Under the pieces are notes generated by a model. The model was not told where the DNA came from. It did no database searches and was given only the letters and a program-made list of their open reading frames with translations. The translations under genes were made by a program, and so were the position numbers. A stretch of DNA of 64,000 bases. Origin: Arthrobacter sp. C9C5 (GTDB lineage Bacteria; Actinomycetota; Actinomycetes; Actinomycetales; Micrococcaceae). The stretch covers positions 124,001 to 188,000 of the forward strand of contig NZ_JABFMX010000001.1 of NCBI RefSeq assembly GCF_013359735.1, read 5' to 3'. Shown here in pieces: positions 28,779-38,252 of the stretch (the first letter of the stretch is position 1; the number at the start of each line of letters is the position of its first letter).

Positions 28779-29977
28779 GGTATTTGTCTGGTAGACGCAG
28801 TTCAGACGCCTCTTCCGGTGACAATGCGTTCCAAAACAGGCATTCAGCTAAGGCGTGTCTCCTTATTGTCATAGTCAGATGACAACGGGGAAGGGTGGCC
28901 TGCCGCCTGAAGTGCGGCCCCGTGGCCATGCGCTAGTGATTTTCGAGCTGGCTGAAAAGAGCTTTCGGTACTGGGACCTAATCTTCTTACCGTCCGGGAA
29001 TCGCGGCGCCGGCCTTCGCGCATGCAACCCTTAGAAACGGCCCCGGCCGGGAGTGCACGGGGTTCGACTTGGAAACTGGGAACCCAGACCCCGTGTCCGC
29101 CTGCGATGTGTCACGACAGAGGAACCGGCACCGCAGCGATCAACGTTCGTTGTTACAAGAGTTCGGAATTCACCGCTGCCGCACCTGGTTGCGGTCAAAC
29201 ACTTCCCGTCGGCGGTGCGGGTCGGACTACCTTTCGGAAAAATCCGGCTTGGGTCTCTGCCCATTGGGTCTATTCAGGACTATCATGTTCGAATCGGGGG
29301 AGTAGAAATCGATTTGAATTTCAAGGCGTATTCGTTGTGACTGGAGTTAGAAGTGGGTCACTCAAACTCTGGTTCCTCCCCAGGCAGGGATTTTGAACGT
29401 CCTGGGCGCTCGTCTCCGGTGGAACGCGGCAACTTTCGGTCCGCGTCGACGGTGGTCTTGGGCGGCACTAATTGGAGCCCCAGCGCAGGGGATTAGAGTC
29501 CGCAGATTGATAGCGGGATTACTACTAGGTTTTGTGGGGGTCATCCCCGTTCCGGGTTCACCATGCTGCGTGGTCAATCGGGAGCGAAGCGACTAACAGA
29601 TAGTTTGCCTGCGCCGGGCTGGTCCTCGCCGTCACCTTCAATGAAAGCGACACGAGTTCGTCACGGAGCCACCCGCGGAATTGGCGAACGTCGAACGCAT
29701 CGGCGGGTGGCGCCGCTATGCTCCCTCTCAACGTCTGCCTTGGAACTCCTTGCTGCGGAGAGTCCAATCCCAAACATGACGCAGTCGTTTGTCTGCCTGG
29801 TCACAGGGGGTGGCCCGGCCCAAGCCGGAGGGCCTGTTAGACATTGGGAGTAGGCGTGCCATCCAAGATTTTGAACATGCTGGTCGAATTCTCGGGTGGA
29901 GCTTCCTATTTCATTCGTCGGTCTTCACCACGAACTCTGACAGCGCCCTGAAGTCCAGTCCTTAATGAGGCAAGACC
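28779..29977. other. gene-poor lower-GC stretch, possible remnants
   Basis: About 1.2 kb with no reading frame that I can call confidently. One frame ending at 29340 (AVRVGLPFGKIRLGSLPIGS and on to VEIDLNFKAYSL) has natural-looking composition and could be the decayed tail of a protein gene. Base composition is flatter than the chromosome. No tRNA or terminator was recognised. Confidence 0.4.
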
Positions 29978-30523
29978 ATGAAAATGAAGCACCGTACCCT
30001 AATTACAGCTTGCAGTCTCTGCTTGGCATTGTCGGCCTGTACCCCGGGCCCGCGGGCGCAAGACGCATCAACCCGCACCGAGGCTACAATCCCGGCCAGT
30101 ACCAAAACGACTGTCGGAACGACTGTCGATATCGATGGGAAGCGGTGGACCTGTCAGACCATCACCGCATCCGGCAACGACGAGTGCGGGGCACTCACCC
30201 AGCAGGCTTTCGACACCTACAAAGAAAACCTCGACTCTTACGTACGAAGCGGGGAGCTTGGCGTATTTAGCGGTGAAAAGTTGTTCACCTACTACGACGC
30301 AGCATTCGCCGGCTTAGTCGCGTGCGCAATCATGATTGATAAGAGAGACTCGAACGCCTACATCGACGCCATGTTGGTGGAGGAACCGTTCAAGACCAAA
30401 CTGACGGAACGCAGTTCTTACATCCCGGCCTGGCTTGCAGCGAAAAAACATCTGTGCGCCGATCTTGAGCAGACGACTGTCAATACCGGAGACCAGTCGA
30501 CGGGCGATGTCCGAGTGGAATAA
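29978..30523 (+). CDS. hypothetical lipoprotein
   Basis: 181 residues with a typical lipoprotein signal: MKMKHRTLITACSL, then lipobox LALSAC. A Thr-rich linker runs to about residue 50. The domain that follows contains KRWTCQTITASGNDECGALT and several more Cys, mostly helical in appearance. GAGG precedes ATG 29978. It lies in the lower-GC stretch beside the insertion-sequence remnant, so it may be acquired. No family recognised. Confidence 0.65.
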   Translation: MKMKHRTLITACSLCLALSACTPGPRAQDASTRTEATIPASTKTTVGTTVDIDGKRWTCQTITASGNDECGALTQQAFDTYKENLDSYVRSGELGVFSGEKLFTYYDAAFAGLVACAIMIDKRDSNAYIDAMLVEEPFKTKLTERSSYIPAWLAAKKHLCADLEQTTVNTGDQSTGDVRVE

Positions 30524-30750
30524 AGACGATCGGGCGCACTTGAAGTTTGGCGGCGGCGGGGGGCGTCAAGCCGACGTTCCTCGTCCCAGCGCCGTTGCGC
30601 CTTCAAGAATCTCCGACGACGCTACCGTGACGGTATGCCCAGTTTGAAGAGGGCTATACCCGACCCAGAACCTGTGGATCTACTCCGGGTTGCCACACTC
30701 ACACTCTGGACGCCGACAGGATTAGTTGGAGGCGGTCTCCTAAGTCCGCC
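30524..30750. other. intergenic gap with a weak hairpin
   Basis: No convincing gene; a 40-codon frame at about 30633-30753 is too short to support. AGGCGG (30730-30735) and CCGCCT (30746-30751) can pair just beyond the monooxygenase stop and might be a weak terminator for it. Confidence 0.3.
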
Positions 30751-33159
30751 TTAGACGCCAGCCGCCGCACGCCCCGCCATCCGCCGGGCGAGGAAGTCCT
30801 GAACCACCGCGGCAAACTCGTCGGGCCGCTCGATCTGCGGCATGTGTCCCGTCTTCTCGAACACGTGCGATTCGGCGTGCGGCAGTGCCGTGGCGGCCGC
30901 CTCGAGGTGGCTAAACGGGAGGATGTGGTCGTGGGAGCCCCACACCACAAGGGTGGGTATGTCCGACTTCGCCAAAGCACCCATGAGGGCCGTCCGCCAT
31001 TCGGCCCGAACGCCGGAGACGGTGCCAAGGTCGCGGGCGACGTCGAGCAGCGTCTTGCGGTGCGTGGGCCGCTGCGACAGGGCGAAAGCATGGCCGACCC
31101 GGGCATCGGTCACCAGCCCCTTGTCATAGAAGATCGACTCGACCGTCCGGCGGGAAGCCGCCTCAGCGGGACGCATGAGCAGGGCCGCGAGCGGCCGGAC
31201 CGTGAGCAGGCGCAGGACCAGCGCAACCTCTTTGCCGAATCCGGCGCTGTTGGCAAGAACCAGGGCTGAGACGCGGTCCGGATGATCCGCGGCCAGTTTC
31301 ATGGCGACGGCACCGCCGAGTGAGTTGCCGATCACGGGCAGCGGCTCGTGCACCCCGACGGCGGCGAGGAAGGCCGGCAGGGCGTCGGCAAGCTTTGCCA
31401 AAGTCGCCGGCCCGGAGAGCCGGTCGGAGTACGCGAAACCGGGCAGGTCCACGCTGATGACGGTGCGCCGTGCCGCGAGCCGTTCGTGCTGCTCGTTCCA
31501 GTCCTCCAGGCTCTGGCCGATGCCGTGCAGGAGCAGCACCGGATCCCCGCTGCCGGTCTTCCGGTAGCGCAACCGCGCACCGCCGACGTCGACGTGCCCG
31601 GTTCCGGGGAGGCCGAGCGGATCGGGGAGCGCCGCCCTCGTTCGTCCCGACCCGCGCACCTGGTGCCCGCGCCGGCCGAAACGAACGTGGTCCGTGACCC
31701 GGCCGGCCCTGAGCAAGGCGAAGTCGCGCAGATAATTCTGATGCAGCCGCCACGGCGAGCCCGCGCCCTGCCGGGGCAGGCGGTCGGCGCCGCGCAGGAT
31801 GTACCCGGCCTTCAGGTCGATCAGGGAAGTCAGGCCGGCGTCGGCCACCTCGGCGGGTGCCGCGGGTGCCACCCACTGCAGGTTCCGGCGGTCGAGGTGT
31901 TTGAGCAGCCTGCAGATGTAGCCCGCGACCAGATCGGCTTTGAGCGTCCATGACGCGTTGGTGTAGCCGATGGTGAGCGCAAAGTTGGGAACGCCGTCGA
32001 GCATCATGCCTTTGTAGGTGAGGGTCTTGCCGACGTCCACGGACTCGCCGTCCACGGTGAGGGTCATGCCGCCAATGACGAGCAGGTTCAGCCCTGTCGC
32101 GGTGACAATCACGTCGGCAGGAATCGATCCGCCGGAAACGAGGTCAATCCCGTGCGGGGTGATCCGCGAGATCTCGTCGGTCACGATGTCGGCAGTGCCG
32201 GCGCTGATCGCCCGGTAAAGGTCCCCGTTGGGGATGGCGCAGACCCGCTGGTCCCAGGGCTGATACGACGGGGCCAGGTGCGTGTCGACCGGAAAGCCAG
32301 CGGGCAGTTTGGCGACGGCCGATTTCCGGAGGATCGCCTTCATCGTTTCCGGCCGCCGCCGGCTGAGCTGGTACGTGAACATCGAAAAGAGAATGTTCTT
32401 CGCCCGGACGACGTCGTACGCCAGTTGAGCGGGCACCTTGCCTCGGAGGCGGTCGGCCAGATGGTCCCGGGACGGCACGGGGGCGATGTAGGTGGGGGAG
32501 CGCTGAAGCATGGTGACCTTGGCGGCCGACTTTGCCATCGACGGCACAAGAGTCACCGCGGTGGCCCCGCTGCCGATGACCACCACCTGCTTGCCCTCGT
32601 AATCGAGCTCGGCTGGCCAGTGCTGCGGGTGGACGATCGACCCGGCGAACGTATCGGCGCCCTCGATGGCCGGGGTGAAGCCCTCGTCATAGCGGTAGTA
32701 ACCCGAGCAGACGGATAGGAACGAGCAGGTAAAGATGGCCGGCTCGCCGGGACCGGATGCCGCATCGTCCTGGCGGTATTCGCCGCCGGACGTCGGGACC
32801 GCCGTCACCGCCCACAGCGCGGTTTCGCTCGACCACTCGGCCGAGACGACCCGATAATTCAGCCGGATCCGCGATTCGAGGCCCTCGTCCGCAACCGTCG
32901 CCCGGATGTACTCGCGAATCGAATCGCCGTCGGCGATGGCCTTGGCGCCGGCCCAGGGCCGGAAGGAGTAACCGAGCGTATACATGTCGCTGTCGGACCG
33001 GATGCCGGGGTAGCGGAAAAGGTCCCAGGTGCCTCCAACGGCGCTGCGGGACTCCAGGATCGCGAACGTCTTCCCGGGCATCTCGCGTTTCAGCCGGCTG
33101 GCGAAACCTATGCCGCTCAGCCCGGCTCCGACAATCAACACATCCACGTGTTCGCTCAT
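30751..33159 (-). CDS. Baeyer-Villiger monooxygenase fused to an alpha/beta-hydrolase
   Basis: 802 residues in two enzymes. Residues 1 to about 500 are a flavin monooxygenase: FAD motif VGAGLSGIG near 10, SVGGTWDLFRYPGIRSDSD-type core, the Baeyer-Villiger fingerprint FAGSIVHPQHWP near 170, and NADPH loop VIGSGATAV near 195. Residues from about 530 are an alpha/beta-hydrolase: LLLHGIGQS oxyanion loop, nucleophile Ser in GNSLGG, Asp in WGSHDHILP, His in KTGHMPQIE. One chain could thus turn a ketone to an ester or lactone and hydrolyse it. ATG 33159 faces a TetR gene across an operator. Substrate unknown. Confidence 0.9.
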   Translation of the reverse strand: MSEHVDVLIVGAGLSGIGFASRLKREMPGKTFAILESRSAVGGTWDLFRYPGIRSDSDMYTLGYSFRPWAGAKAIADGDSIREYIRATVADEGLESRIRLNYRVVSAEWSSETALWAVTAVPTSGGEYRQDDAASGPGEPAIFTCSFLSVCSGYYRYDEGFTPAIEGADTFAGSIVHPQHWPAELDYEGKQVVVIGSGATAVTLVPSMAKSAAKVTMLQRSPTYIAPVPSRDHLADRLRGKVPAQLAYDVVRAKNILFSMFTYQLSRRRPETMKAILRKSAVAKLPAGFPVDTHLAPSYQPWDQRVCAIPNGDLYRAISAGTADIVTDEISRITPHGIDLVSGGSIPADVIVTATGLNLLVIGGMTLTVDGESVDVGKTLTYKGMMLDGVPNFALTIGYTNASWTLKADLVAGYICRLLKHLDRRNLQWVAPAAPAEVADAGLTSLIDLKAGYILRGADRLPRQGAGSPWRLHQNYLRDFALLRAGRVTDHVRFGRRGHQVRGSGRTRAALPDPLGLPGTGHVDVGGARLRYRKTGSGDPVLLLHGIGQSLEDWNEQHERLAARRTVISVDLPGFAYSDRLSGPATLAKLADALPAFLAAVGVHEPLPVIGNSLGGAVAMKLAADHPDRVSALVLANSAGFGKEVALVLRLLTVRPLAALLMRPAEAASRRTVESIFYDKGLVTDARVGHAFALSQRPTHRKTLLDVARDLGTVSGVRAEWRTALMGALAKSDIPTLVVWGSHDHILPFSHLEAAATALPHAESHVFEKTGHMPQIERPDEFAAVVQDFLARRMAGRAAAGV

Positions 33160-33181
33160 ATCGCCAAGTTATCGACTTAGA

Positions 33182-33196
33182 GTTGACAGCGTCAAC
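33182..33196. promoter_or_regulatory. TetR operator overlapping the monooxygenase promoter
   Basis: GTTGAC (33182-33187), AGC, GTCAAC (33191-33196) is a perfect inverted repeat between the divergent monooxygenase and TetR genes. On the minus strand it contains TTGACG as a -35, followed after 17 nt by ATAACT as a -10. Transcription would begin at about the ATG of the monooxygenase, so the message may be leaderless. The adjacent TetR protein is the obvious binder (inference). Confidence 0.6.
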
Positions 33197-33229
33197 ACGG
33201 CGTCGAAAAGTGGTATTAGGATGGGCGGC

Positions 33230-33862
33230 ATGGTTCAGCGAGGAAGACGTACCGCAAAGGTCTCGGGTGACGAGCGCCAGGACACGATCCTGATCACCGC
33301 CGAGGCCCTCCTTGCCGAGCGGGCCTTCGACGATATTTCGATCGAGGAGCTGGCGCGCGGCGCCGGCATTTCGCGCCCCACCTTCTACTTCTACTTCGGG
33401 TCCAAAGACGAGGTGCTGCTGGCCCTGCTGGACCGTGTCATCACCGAGGTGGAGCACCGGGTCGGTGACCTGCCGCGGGATTTCGAGAGCGACCCCGCGG
33501 CGGCCTGGACCCGTTCCATTGGCATGTTCGTCGAGGTGTTCGCGGCCCACCGCGGCGTCTCCACCGCAGCGATCGCGGCGCGCGCCCGCAACGAGGAAGT
33601 GCGTGCGCTCTGGTCCAAGTCGATGCAGTCATGGGTCGACTTCTCCAGCGACGTGATCCGGTCCGAGCAGGCACGAGGCGCCGCGCCGGAGGGCGTCGAC
33701 GCCCACGACCTGGCAGTAAGCCTCAACCTGATGAACGAACGGGTGATCACCGCGGTCCTCGACGCGGAGAGCCCCGCCATCGCGGAGACCAGCGCCCTGC
33801 ACGTGTTATCGACCATCTGGATCCGCAGTATCTACGGCTCCGACAACCCCGGCCGCCGGTAA
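33230..33862 (+). CDS. TetR-family transcriptional regulator
   Basis: 210 residues. The N-terminal HTH is typical: ILITAEALLAERAFDDISIEELARGAGISRPTFYFYFGSKDEVL (about residues 19-62 in outline). The rest is the all-helical ligand-binding domain, which in this subgroup carries a MNERVITAVL segment. ATG 33230 is preferred (AGGA 8 nt upstream) over ATG 33221. It is divergent from the monooxygenase and 27 nt upstream of the acyl-CoA dehydrogenase gene, so it probably represses both. Confidence 0.9.
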   Translation: MVQRGRRTAKVSGDERQDTILITAEALLAERAFDDISIEELARGAGISRPTFYFYFGSKDEVLLALLDRVITEVEHRVGDLPRDFESDPAAAWTRSIGMFVEVFAAHRGVSTAAIAARARNEEVRALWSKSMQSWVDFSSDVIRSEQARGAAPEGVDAHDLAVSLNLMNERVITAVLDAESPAIAETSALHVLSTIWIRSIYGSDNPGRR

Positions 33863-33889
33863 CGCCCGCGCCGAAAGGAAGAACGCAAA

Positions 33890-34747
33890 ATGGCAGAAAT
33901 CAAGACGCTCACCGTGCTCGGCACCGGAGTGCTCGGCTCCCAGATCGCCTACCAGGCCGCGTTCCACGGGTTCGCCGTCACCGCCTACGATGTCGACGCT
34001 GCGGCCCTCGACAAGGCCCGCTCCCGCTTCGCGCGGCTCGCCGGCATTTACCGGGCGGCAGACGTGGCGGGCGCCGGGGAGGGCAAGGCCGAGGCAGCCC
34101 TCGGCAACCTCCGCCTCACCGCCGACCTCGGGGACGCCGTCGCCGACGCGGACCTCGTGATCGAGGCCGTTCCCGAACTGCTCGAGCTCAAGCGGGAGAT
34201 CTACCGCAAACTCGCGGAGCTGGCCCCCGCCAAGACCATCTTCGCCACGAACTCCTCAACCCTGCTGCCCAGCGACCTCAAGGAGTCCACCGGCCGTCGG
34301 GACCGCTTCCTCGCCATTCATTACGCCAACAACATCTGGGCGCAGAACATCGCCGAGGTGATGGGCACCGCCGACACCGACCCGGCCGTGTTCGACGCCG
34401 TCGTGGAGTTCGCGCGGGGCAGCGGCCTGGAGCCGATCGAGATCAAGAAGGAGAAGGCCGGCTACGTGCTGAATTCGCTGCTGGTTCCGCTGCTGAATGC
34501 GGCCGCCGGCCTGCTGTTGCAGGGCATCGCCAGCCCGGAGACGATCGACAAGACCTGGCGCATTGCCACCGGGGCGCCGAGCGGACCGTTCCAGATTTTC
34601 GACGTCGTCGGCCTGGGAACTGCCTACAACATCGCAGCCTCCTCGCCGGACGCCGGATCCCAGGCATTCGCCCGGTACCTGAAGGACAACTACATCGACA
34701 AGGGCAAGCTCGGCGTCGCGACGGGCGAGGGCTTCTACAGCTACTGA
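33890..34747 (+). CDS. 3-hydroxyacyl-CoA dehydrogenase family protein
   Basis: 285 residues. Rossmann motif VLGTGVLGSQIA is at 9-20; ATNSSTLLPSDLKE and FLAIHYANNIW carry the catalytic Ser/Asn and His region. The C-terminal helical domain contains GYVLNSLLVPLLNAAAGLL and ends GEGFYSY. It oxidises a 3-hydroxyacyl-CoA (or similar hydroxy acid) with NAD. Its place next to TetR and the monooxygenase-hydrolase suggests it acts on the carboxylic acid released by ketone oxidation (inference). Confidence 0.9.
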   Translation: MAEIKTLTVLGTGVLGSQIAYQAAFHGFAVTAYDVDAAALDKARSRFARLAGIYRAADVAGAGEGKAEAALGNLRLTADLGDAVADADLVIEAVPELLELKREIYRKLAELAPAKTIFATNSSTLLPSDLKESTGRRDRFLAIHYANNIWAQNIAEVMGTADTDPAVFDAVVEFARGSGLEPIEIKKEKAGYVLNSLLVPLLNAAAGLLLQGIASPETIDKTWRIATGAPSGPFQIFDVVGLGTAYNIAASSPDAGSQAFARYLKDNYIDKGKLGVATGEGFYSY

Positions 34748-34777
34748 GTCATGCCGGCGCCACGTGCGCCCCGGGTG

Positions 34778-35626
34778 TCAACCGTGGTCGTTCGTGTCCA
34801 GGACCGTGACGGTTAGGGGCATGCGGTTGGCCCGGCGGAGCCGTCCGGCCAGCACGTTGCGCACCCCGCGGGTCACCATGGTGGTCTTCGTCAGATACCG
34901 GAATTCGGCCGCGTCCGATGTTACGAGATCCAACAGGGGGCGTGCGGCGTCGTCGGGGGTCTGCCCCCATAATCCGACGACGACCTGCAGTGCGCCCAGC
35001 CGATGGTCGTACCCCGGCTGGGAGGTGATGTGCCCCAGCAGGTCCGTCATCACCAGCCCCGGGTTCATGCCATGCACCCGGACGCCGGTGCCTCTGGTTT
35101 CCAGCCGCAACGTCTCGGTGAACTGCCGGACCCAGCGCTTGCTTGACGCGTAGGCATTCTGCAGCGCCACGGGCCCCTGGTCGCCGTGGCCGTAGACGTT
35201 GACGAGGTCGCCGCGGCCCTGGCCGAGGAACACCGGCAACGCAACTCTCGACCCGTGGAACGTGCCGAGGATGTTCGTGCGCACCACCCGCGTGAAGTCG
35301 TCGACCGGCGTGGACGCCGTAGGCCCGAAGACGCCGGAGGCTCCGGCATTGTTGACCCAGATATCGAGCGTCCCGTGGCTTAGCGCCTCGTCGCGAAGGG
35401 CCTCCACCTCGGCGAGCTCGGCGGTGTCGCAGCGACGTCCGGACGCTGCGATCCCTTCCAGATGCAGCCGCTCCACGGCGGCGGCGACGTCGGCGTCGGA
35501 CCTTGACGCCAGCACCACCGTCGCACCCTGGTGCCCCAGCAGCCGCGCCATGGCAAACCCAAGCCCGCGTGTCGAGCCGGTCACGACCGCCACGCGTCCG
35601 TTGAGGACGTCCCGTTGCGAACTCAT
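34778..35626 (-). CDS. short-chain dehydrogenase/reductase
   Basis: 282 residues. VAVVTGSTRGLGFAMARLLG (cofactor motif TGxxxGxG) is near residue 12, DIWVNNAGASG near 95, and the active site AYASSKRWVRQF (Tyr and Lys) near 170. The preceding Ser is less clear: VNVYGHGDQG stands where the catalytic Ser usually is. The C-terminal extension beyond the core is about 60 residues and of unknown role. GAGAG precedes ATG 35626. It is convergent with the acyl-CoA dehydrogenase and may belong to the same catabolic set. Confidence 0.88.
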   Translation of the reverse strand: MSSQRDVLNGRVAVVTGSTRGLGFAMARLLGHQGATVVLASRSDADVAAAVERLHLEGIAASGRRCDTAELAEVEALRDEALSHGTLDIWVNNAGASGVFGPTASTPVDDFTRVVRTNILGTFHGSRVALPVFLGQGRGDLVNVYGHGDQGPVALQNAYASSKRWVRQFTETLRLETRGTGVRVHGMNPGLVMTDLLGHITSQPGYDHRLGALQVVVGLWGQTPDDAARPLLDLVTSDAAEFRYLTKTTMVTRGVRNVLAGRLRRANRMPLTVTVLDTNDHG

Positions 35627-35700
35627 GCCTCTCTCATACGCGCAGCGGCTGCGGAGAGCAAGAGTTGTCATCGGACTCCGTGCCGAGGTGGAAACGAGAC

Positions 35701-37848
35701 TCAGGGCTTGGTCATCGACTTGGGCGGCGGCGGGAAAGGGGCGGCGGGGTAGAGCGGGGCCACCTGCTGCATGTAGTTGGCCCACTGCGGACCGGCGAGC
35801 ATGTAACCGTCAATGTTCCTGTAGAACTTGCCGTTTACGGTGACGTTCTGGCCTGGCCGTTTCTGGCCCGCCAGGGTGTCGCCGAAGAATGATGCGGTGG
35901 CAAGGCCGGTGGTGTAGCCGACCACCCAGGTCGCGCCATTGTTGTTGGAGGTGCCGGTCTTGGCCGCCACCGGGACCCGACTCTGGACCTTGGGCTCAAT
36001 GTAGATTCCGGACCCCCGTTTCAGCACGTCCTGGAGCACGGCGTTCACGCCGCGGGCCACCTCGGGCCTGACCGCGCTGCGGCAGTTGCTGGTCTGGGCC
36101 GGGAGCTCCCGTCCGGCTGCATCGGTCACCGCGGTGATCGCGATGGGGGCGCAATACTTGCCGTCGGCGGCGAAGGTGGCAAAGGCATTGGCCAGATGGA
36201 GCGGCGCCACGCCGATGGCCCCGAGCAGGTTGCCCAGCTGGTGCATGTTCACCCGGGCGTTGTCCACGCCGCTGTGGAGGCCCACCGTGTCCACCATTTT
36301 CTGGATGCCGCAGAAGTCCAGCTGGGCGGCCTCGGCGAAAGTCGCCGTGTTGATGGAGTTGTAGAGCCCGTAATTGACGGGCATCTTGCGGTAGTAGCCC
36401 TCATCATTGTTCTTCAGGTCGTCGGCGGCACCGAGGGCCCTCTGCGCCGTGTTGTAGGCACCGAGGACCTTGCCACAGCTGGACTTCCAGGGAAAGTCCA
36501 GCGGATAGACCCGCCGGGAAGCATCCACCTTGGCGAGCATGGACTTGCCTTCATTGAGCCACTCCGCGAAGGTGAACGGTTTCATAGTGGACCCGGGCTG
36601 GAATCCGCCTGCCCCGTTCAGGTCCTTGCCGTTGGCGTCCTTGGAATCGACGTTGAAGTTCAGCTGGGTATCGAATTTTCCCTGGGCGGGCAGAAACACG
36701 GTGTTTTGCGCCATGGCGAGGATCTTGCCGGAGCCCGGCTGGATAGACACCAGGGACGCGCCCCATTTGTCCGGGTTGGCCCCGGCCGTGGCGTCGACCT
36801 GGACCTGGGCGGCCGCCTGCAGTCTGCTGTCCAGCGTGGTGGTGATAGTCAGGCCGCCGCGGTAAAGCCTCCTTTCGCGGTCCGTGGCGTCGGCGCCGTA
36901 CGCCGGGTTGTTGAGGATCACGTGGGAGACATAGTCGCAGAAGTACGGGGCCATCTCTGCCGCGGAGCAGCCCTGCTTTGCGGCCGCGATCTTGAGCTTG
37001 ACACCGCTGGCGACGGCGGCGTCATGGGCGGCCTTGGTGATCTTTTCCTCGCTGAGCATCTTGTCCAGGACCTGGTTGCGCCGCTTGATGGAGTTTTCCG
37101 GATGGACGGCGGGGTCGTAGAAGCTGGGACTGTTGACCAGGCCGGCCAGCAGGGCAGCCTGGGGCAAGGTGAGAGCCTTGGCGGTGGTGCTGAAGAAATG
37201 CCTGGCGGCGGCCTCAATGCCGTACGCGTCGCGGCTGAAGAACACGATATTGAGATAGCCCTCCAGGATCTGTGCCTTGGTGTACTTCTTTTCCAGCTCG
37301 ATGGCGAGCTTCATCTCACGTACTTTGTCGCCGATGTTCTTCTGCCCGCTGAGGATGACCTGATCGCTCCTGTCCGCCGACAGCAGGGACTCGTTGATCA
37401 CGTTCGTGACGTACTGCTGGGTGAGCGTGGATGCTCCCTGCCTGGCGCCGCCGGTCAGGTTGGAGGTGAGCGCCCGGAGAATACCCTGCGGGTCGACGCC
37501 GCCGTGCTCGTAGAAGCGGCTGTCCTCGATGGCGACAATCGCGTCCTTGATGAAGGGGGACATCTGGTCCAGCCTCACCTTCACCCGGTTCTCCGCGAAG
37601 AAGGTGGCAATCGGTTTCCCGTCCGCGCTCAGGACTTTGGTTGACTGCGACGGCGGAGTCACGGTCAGCTCGGCGGGGAGGTTGTTGAAGAACGTGATTG
37701 ATCTGCTGACAGCGACGCCGGCCGCCGCGACACCGGGGACCACCAGGCTGGCGGCCAGAACACCGCAAAATGCGCTCACTATCAAGAACCCGAGGACCCT
37801 CCGAAAGGCCGCGGCCAGCCGAGACCCGAATCGCTTCTTCTGCGCCAT
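35701..37848 (-). CDS. class A penicillin-binding protein (transglycosylase/transpeptidase)
   Basis: 715 residues. A cytoplasmic basic stretch and one TM helix (about 17-45) anchor it. The GT51 transglycosylase domain shows EDSRFYEHGGVDPQG with the catalytic Glu, and GASTLTQQYVTN. The transpeptidase domain carries the Ser-x-x-Lys motif in GSTMKPF, SINTATF as the Ser-x-Asn element, and AKTGTS. It polymerises and cross-links peptidoglycan on the outer face of the membrane. The C-terminus is Pro-rich. ATG 37848 gives the proper N-terminus. Confidence 0.93.
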   Translation of the reverse strand: MAQKKRFGSRLAAAFRRVLGFLIVSAFCGVLAASLVVPGVAAAGVAVSRSITFFNNLPAELTVTPPSQSTKVLSADGKPIATFFAENRVKVRLDQMSPFIKDAIVAIEDSRFYEHGGVDPQGILRALTSNLTGGARQGASTLTQQYVTNVINESLLSADRSDQVILSGQKNIGDKVREMKLAIELEKKYTKAQILEGYLNIVFFSRDAYGIEAAARHFFSTTAKALTLPQAALLAGLVNSPSFYDPAVHPENSIKRRNQVLDKMLSEEKITKAAHDAAVASGVKLKIAAAKQGCSAAEMAPYFCDYVSHVILNNPAYGADATDRERRLYRGGLTITTTLDSRLQAAAQVQVDATAGANPDKWGASLVSIQPGSGKILAMAQNTVFLPAQGKFDTQLNFNVDSKDANGKDLNGAGGFQPGSTMKPFTFAEWLNEGKSMLAKVDASRRVYPLDFPWKSSCGKVLGAYNTAQRALGAADDLKNNDEGYYRKMPVNYGLYNSINTATFAEAAQLDFCGIQKMVDTVGLHSGVDNARVNMHQLGNLLGAIGVAPLHLANAFATFAADGKYCAPIAITAVTDAAGRELPAQTSNCRSAVRPEVARGVNAVLQDVLKRGSGIYIEPKVQSRVPVAAKTGTSNNNGATWVVGYTTGLATASFFGDTLAGQKRPGQNVTVNGKFYRNIDGYMLAGPQWANYMQQVAPLYPAAPFPPPPKSMTKP

Positions 37849-38003
37849 TTTCTGTCCAGTTATCACGCTCAAAATCTGTGCCCAGAATAGGCCGGGCCGC
37901 CGCCGAAGGCCAGTGCCGGAAGGCCTTCCTGCTGCCAGCATCCGGGAGGCGCGACGCTGGCCGGCTTCCGGGAGCCCGAGTCCCTGTGAGAGTGTGAGGT
38001 CCT

Positions 38004-38252
38004 ATGAAGCGGATCGGTTTCCTCTCCTTCGGTCACTGGGGTGATGTCCCAGGTTCGCGCGTGCGCACCGCCCGGGACGCGCTCCTGCAGGCGATTGACT
38101 TGGCCGTGGCAGCGGAGGACGCCGGCATCGACGGAGCGTTCTTCCGCGTTCACCATTTTGCCGAGCAGCAGGCCTCGCCGTTTCCGCTGCTCGCCGCAAT
38201 CGCCGCCCGCACGTCCCGCATCGAGATCGGCACCGGCGTGATTGACATGCGC
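38004..38252 (+). pseudogene. LLM-class flavin-dependent oxidoreductase, 5' fragment
   Basis: Begins MKRIGFLSFGHWGDV and runs through AIDLAVAAEDAGIDGAFFRVHHF, AAIAARTSRIEIGTGVIDMR, the normal first 83 residues of a luciferase-like monooxygenase of about 340 residues, then meets a stop. The matching 3' part lies at 47160-47747 on the same strand. The sequence after 38252 has no similarity to the family. The gene was therefore interrupted by the island that follows. Confidence 0.88.

Noticed and set aside
28779..29977. Several overlapping short frames as genes (for example at 29022, 29393, 29563)
   Set aside because: They lack ribosome-binding sites, conserved motifs and codon bias; at most one may be a decayed remnant.
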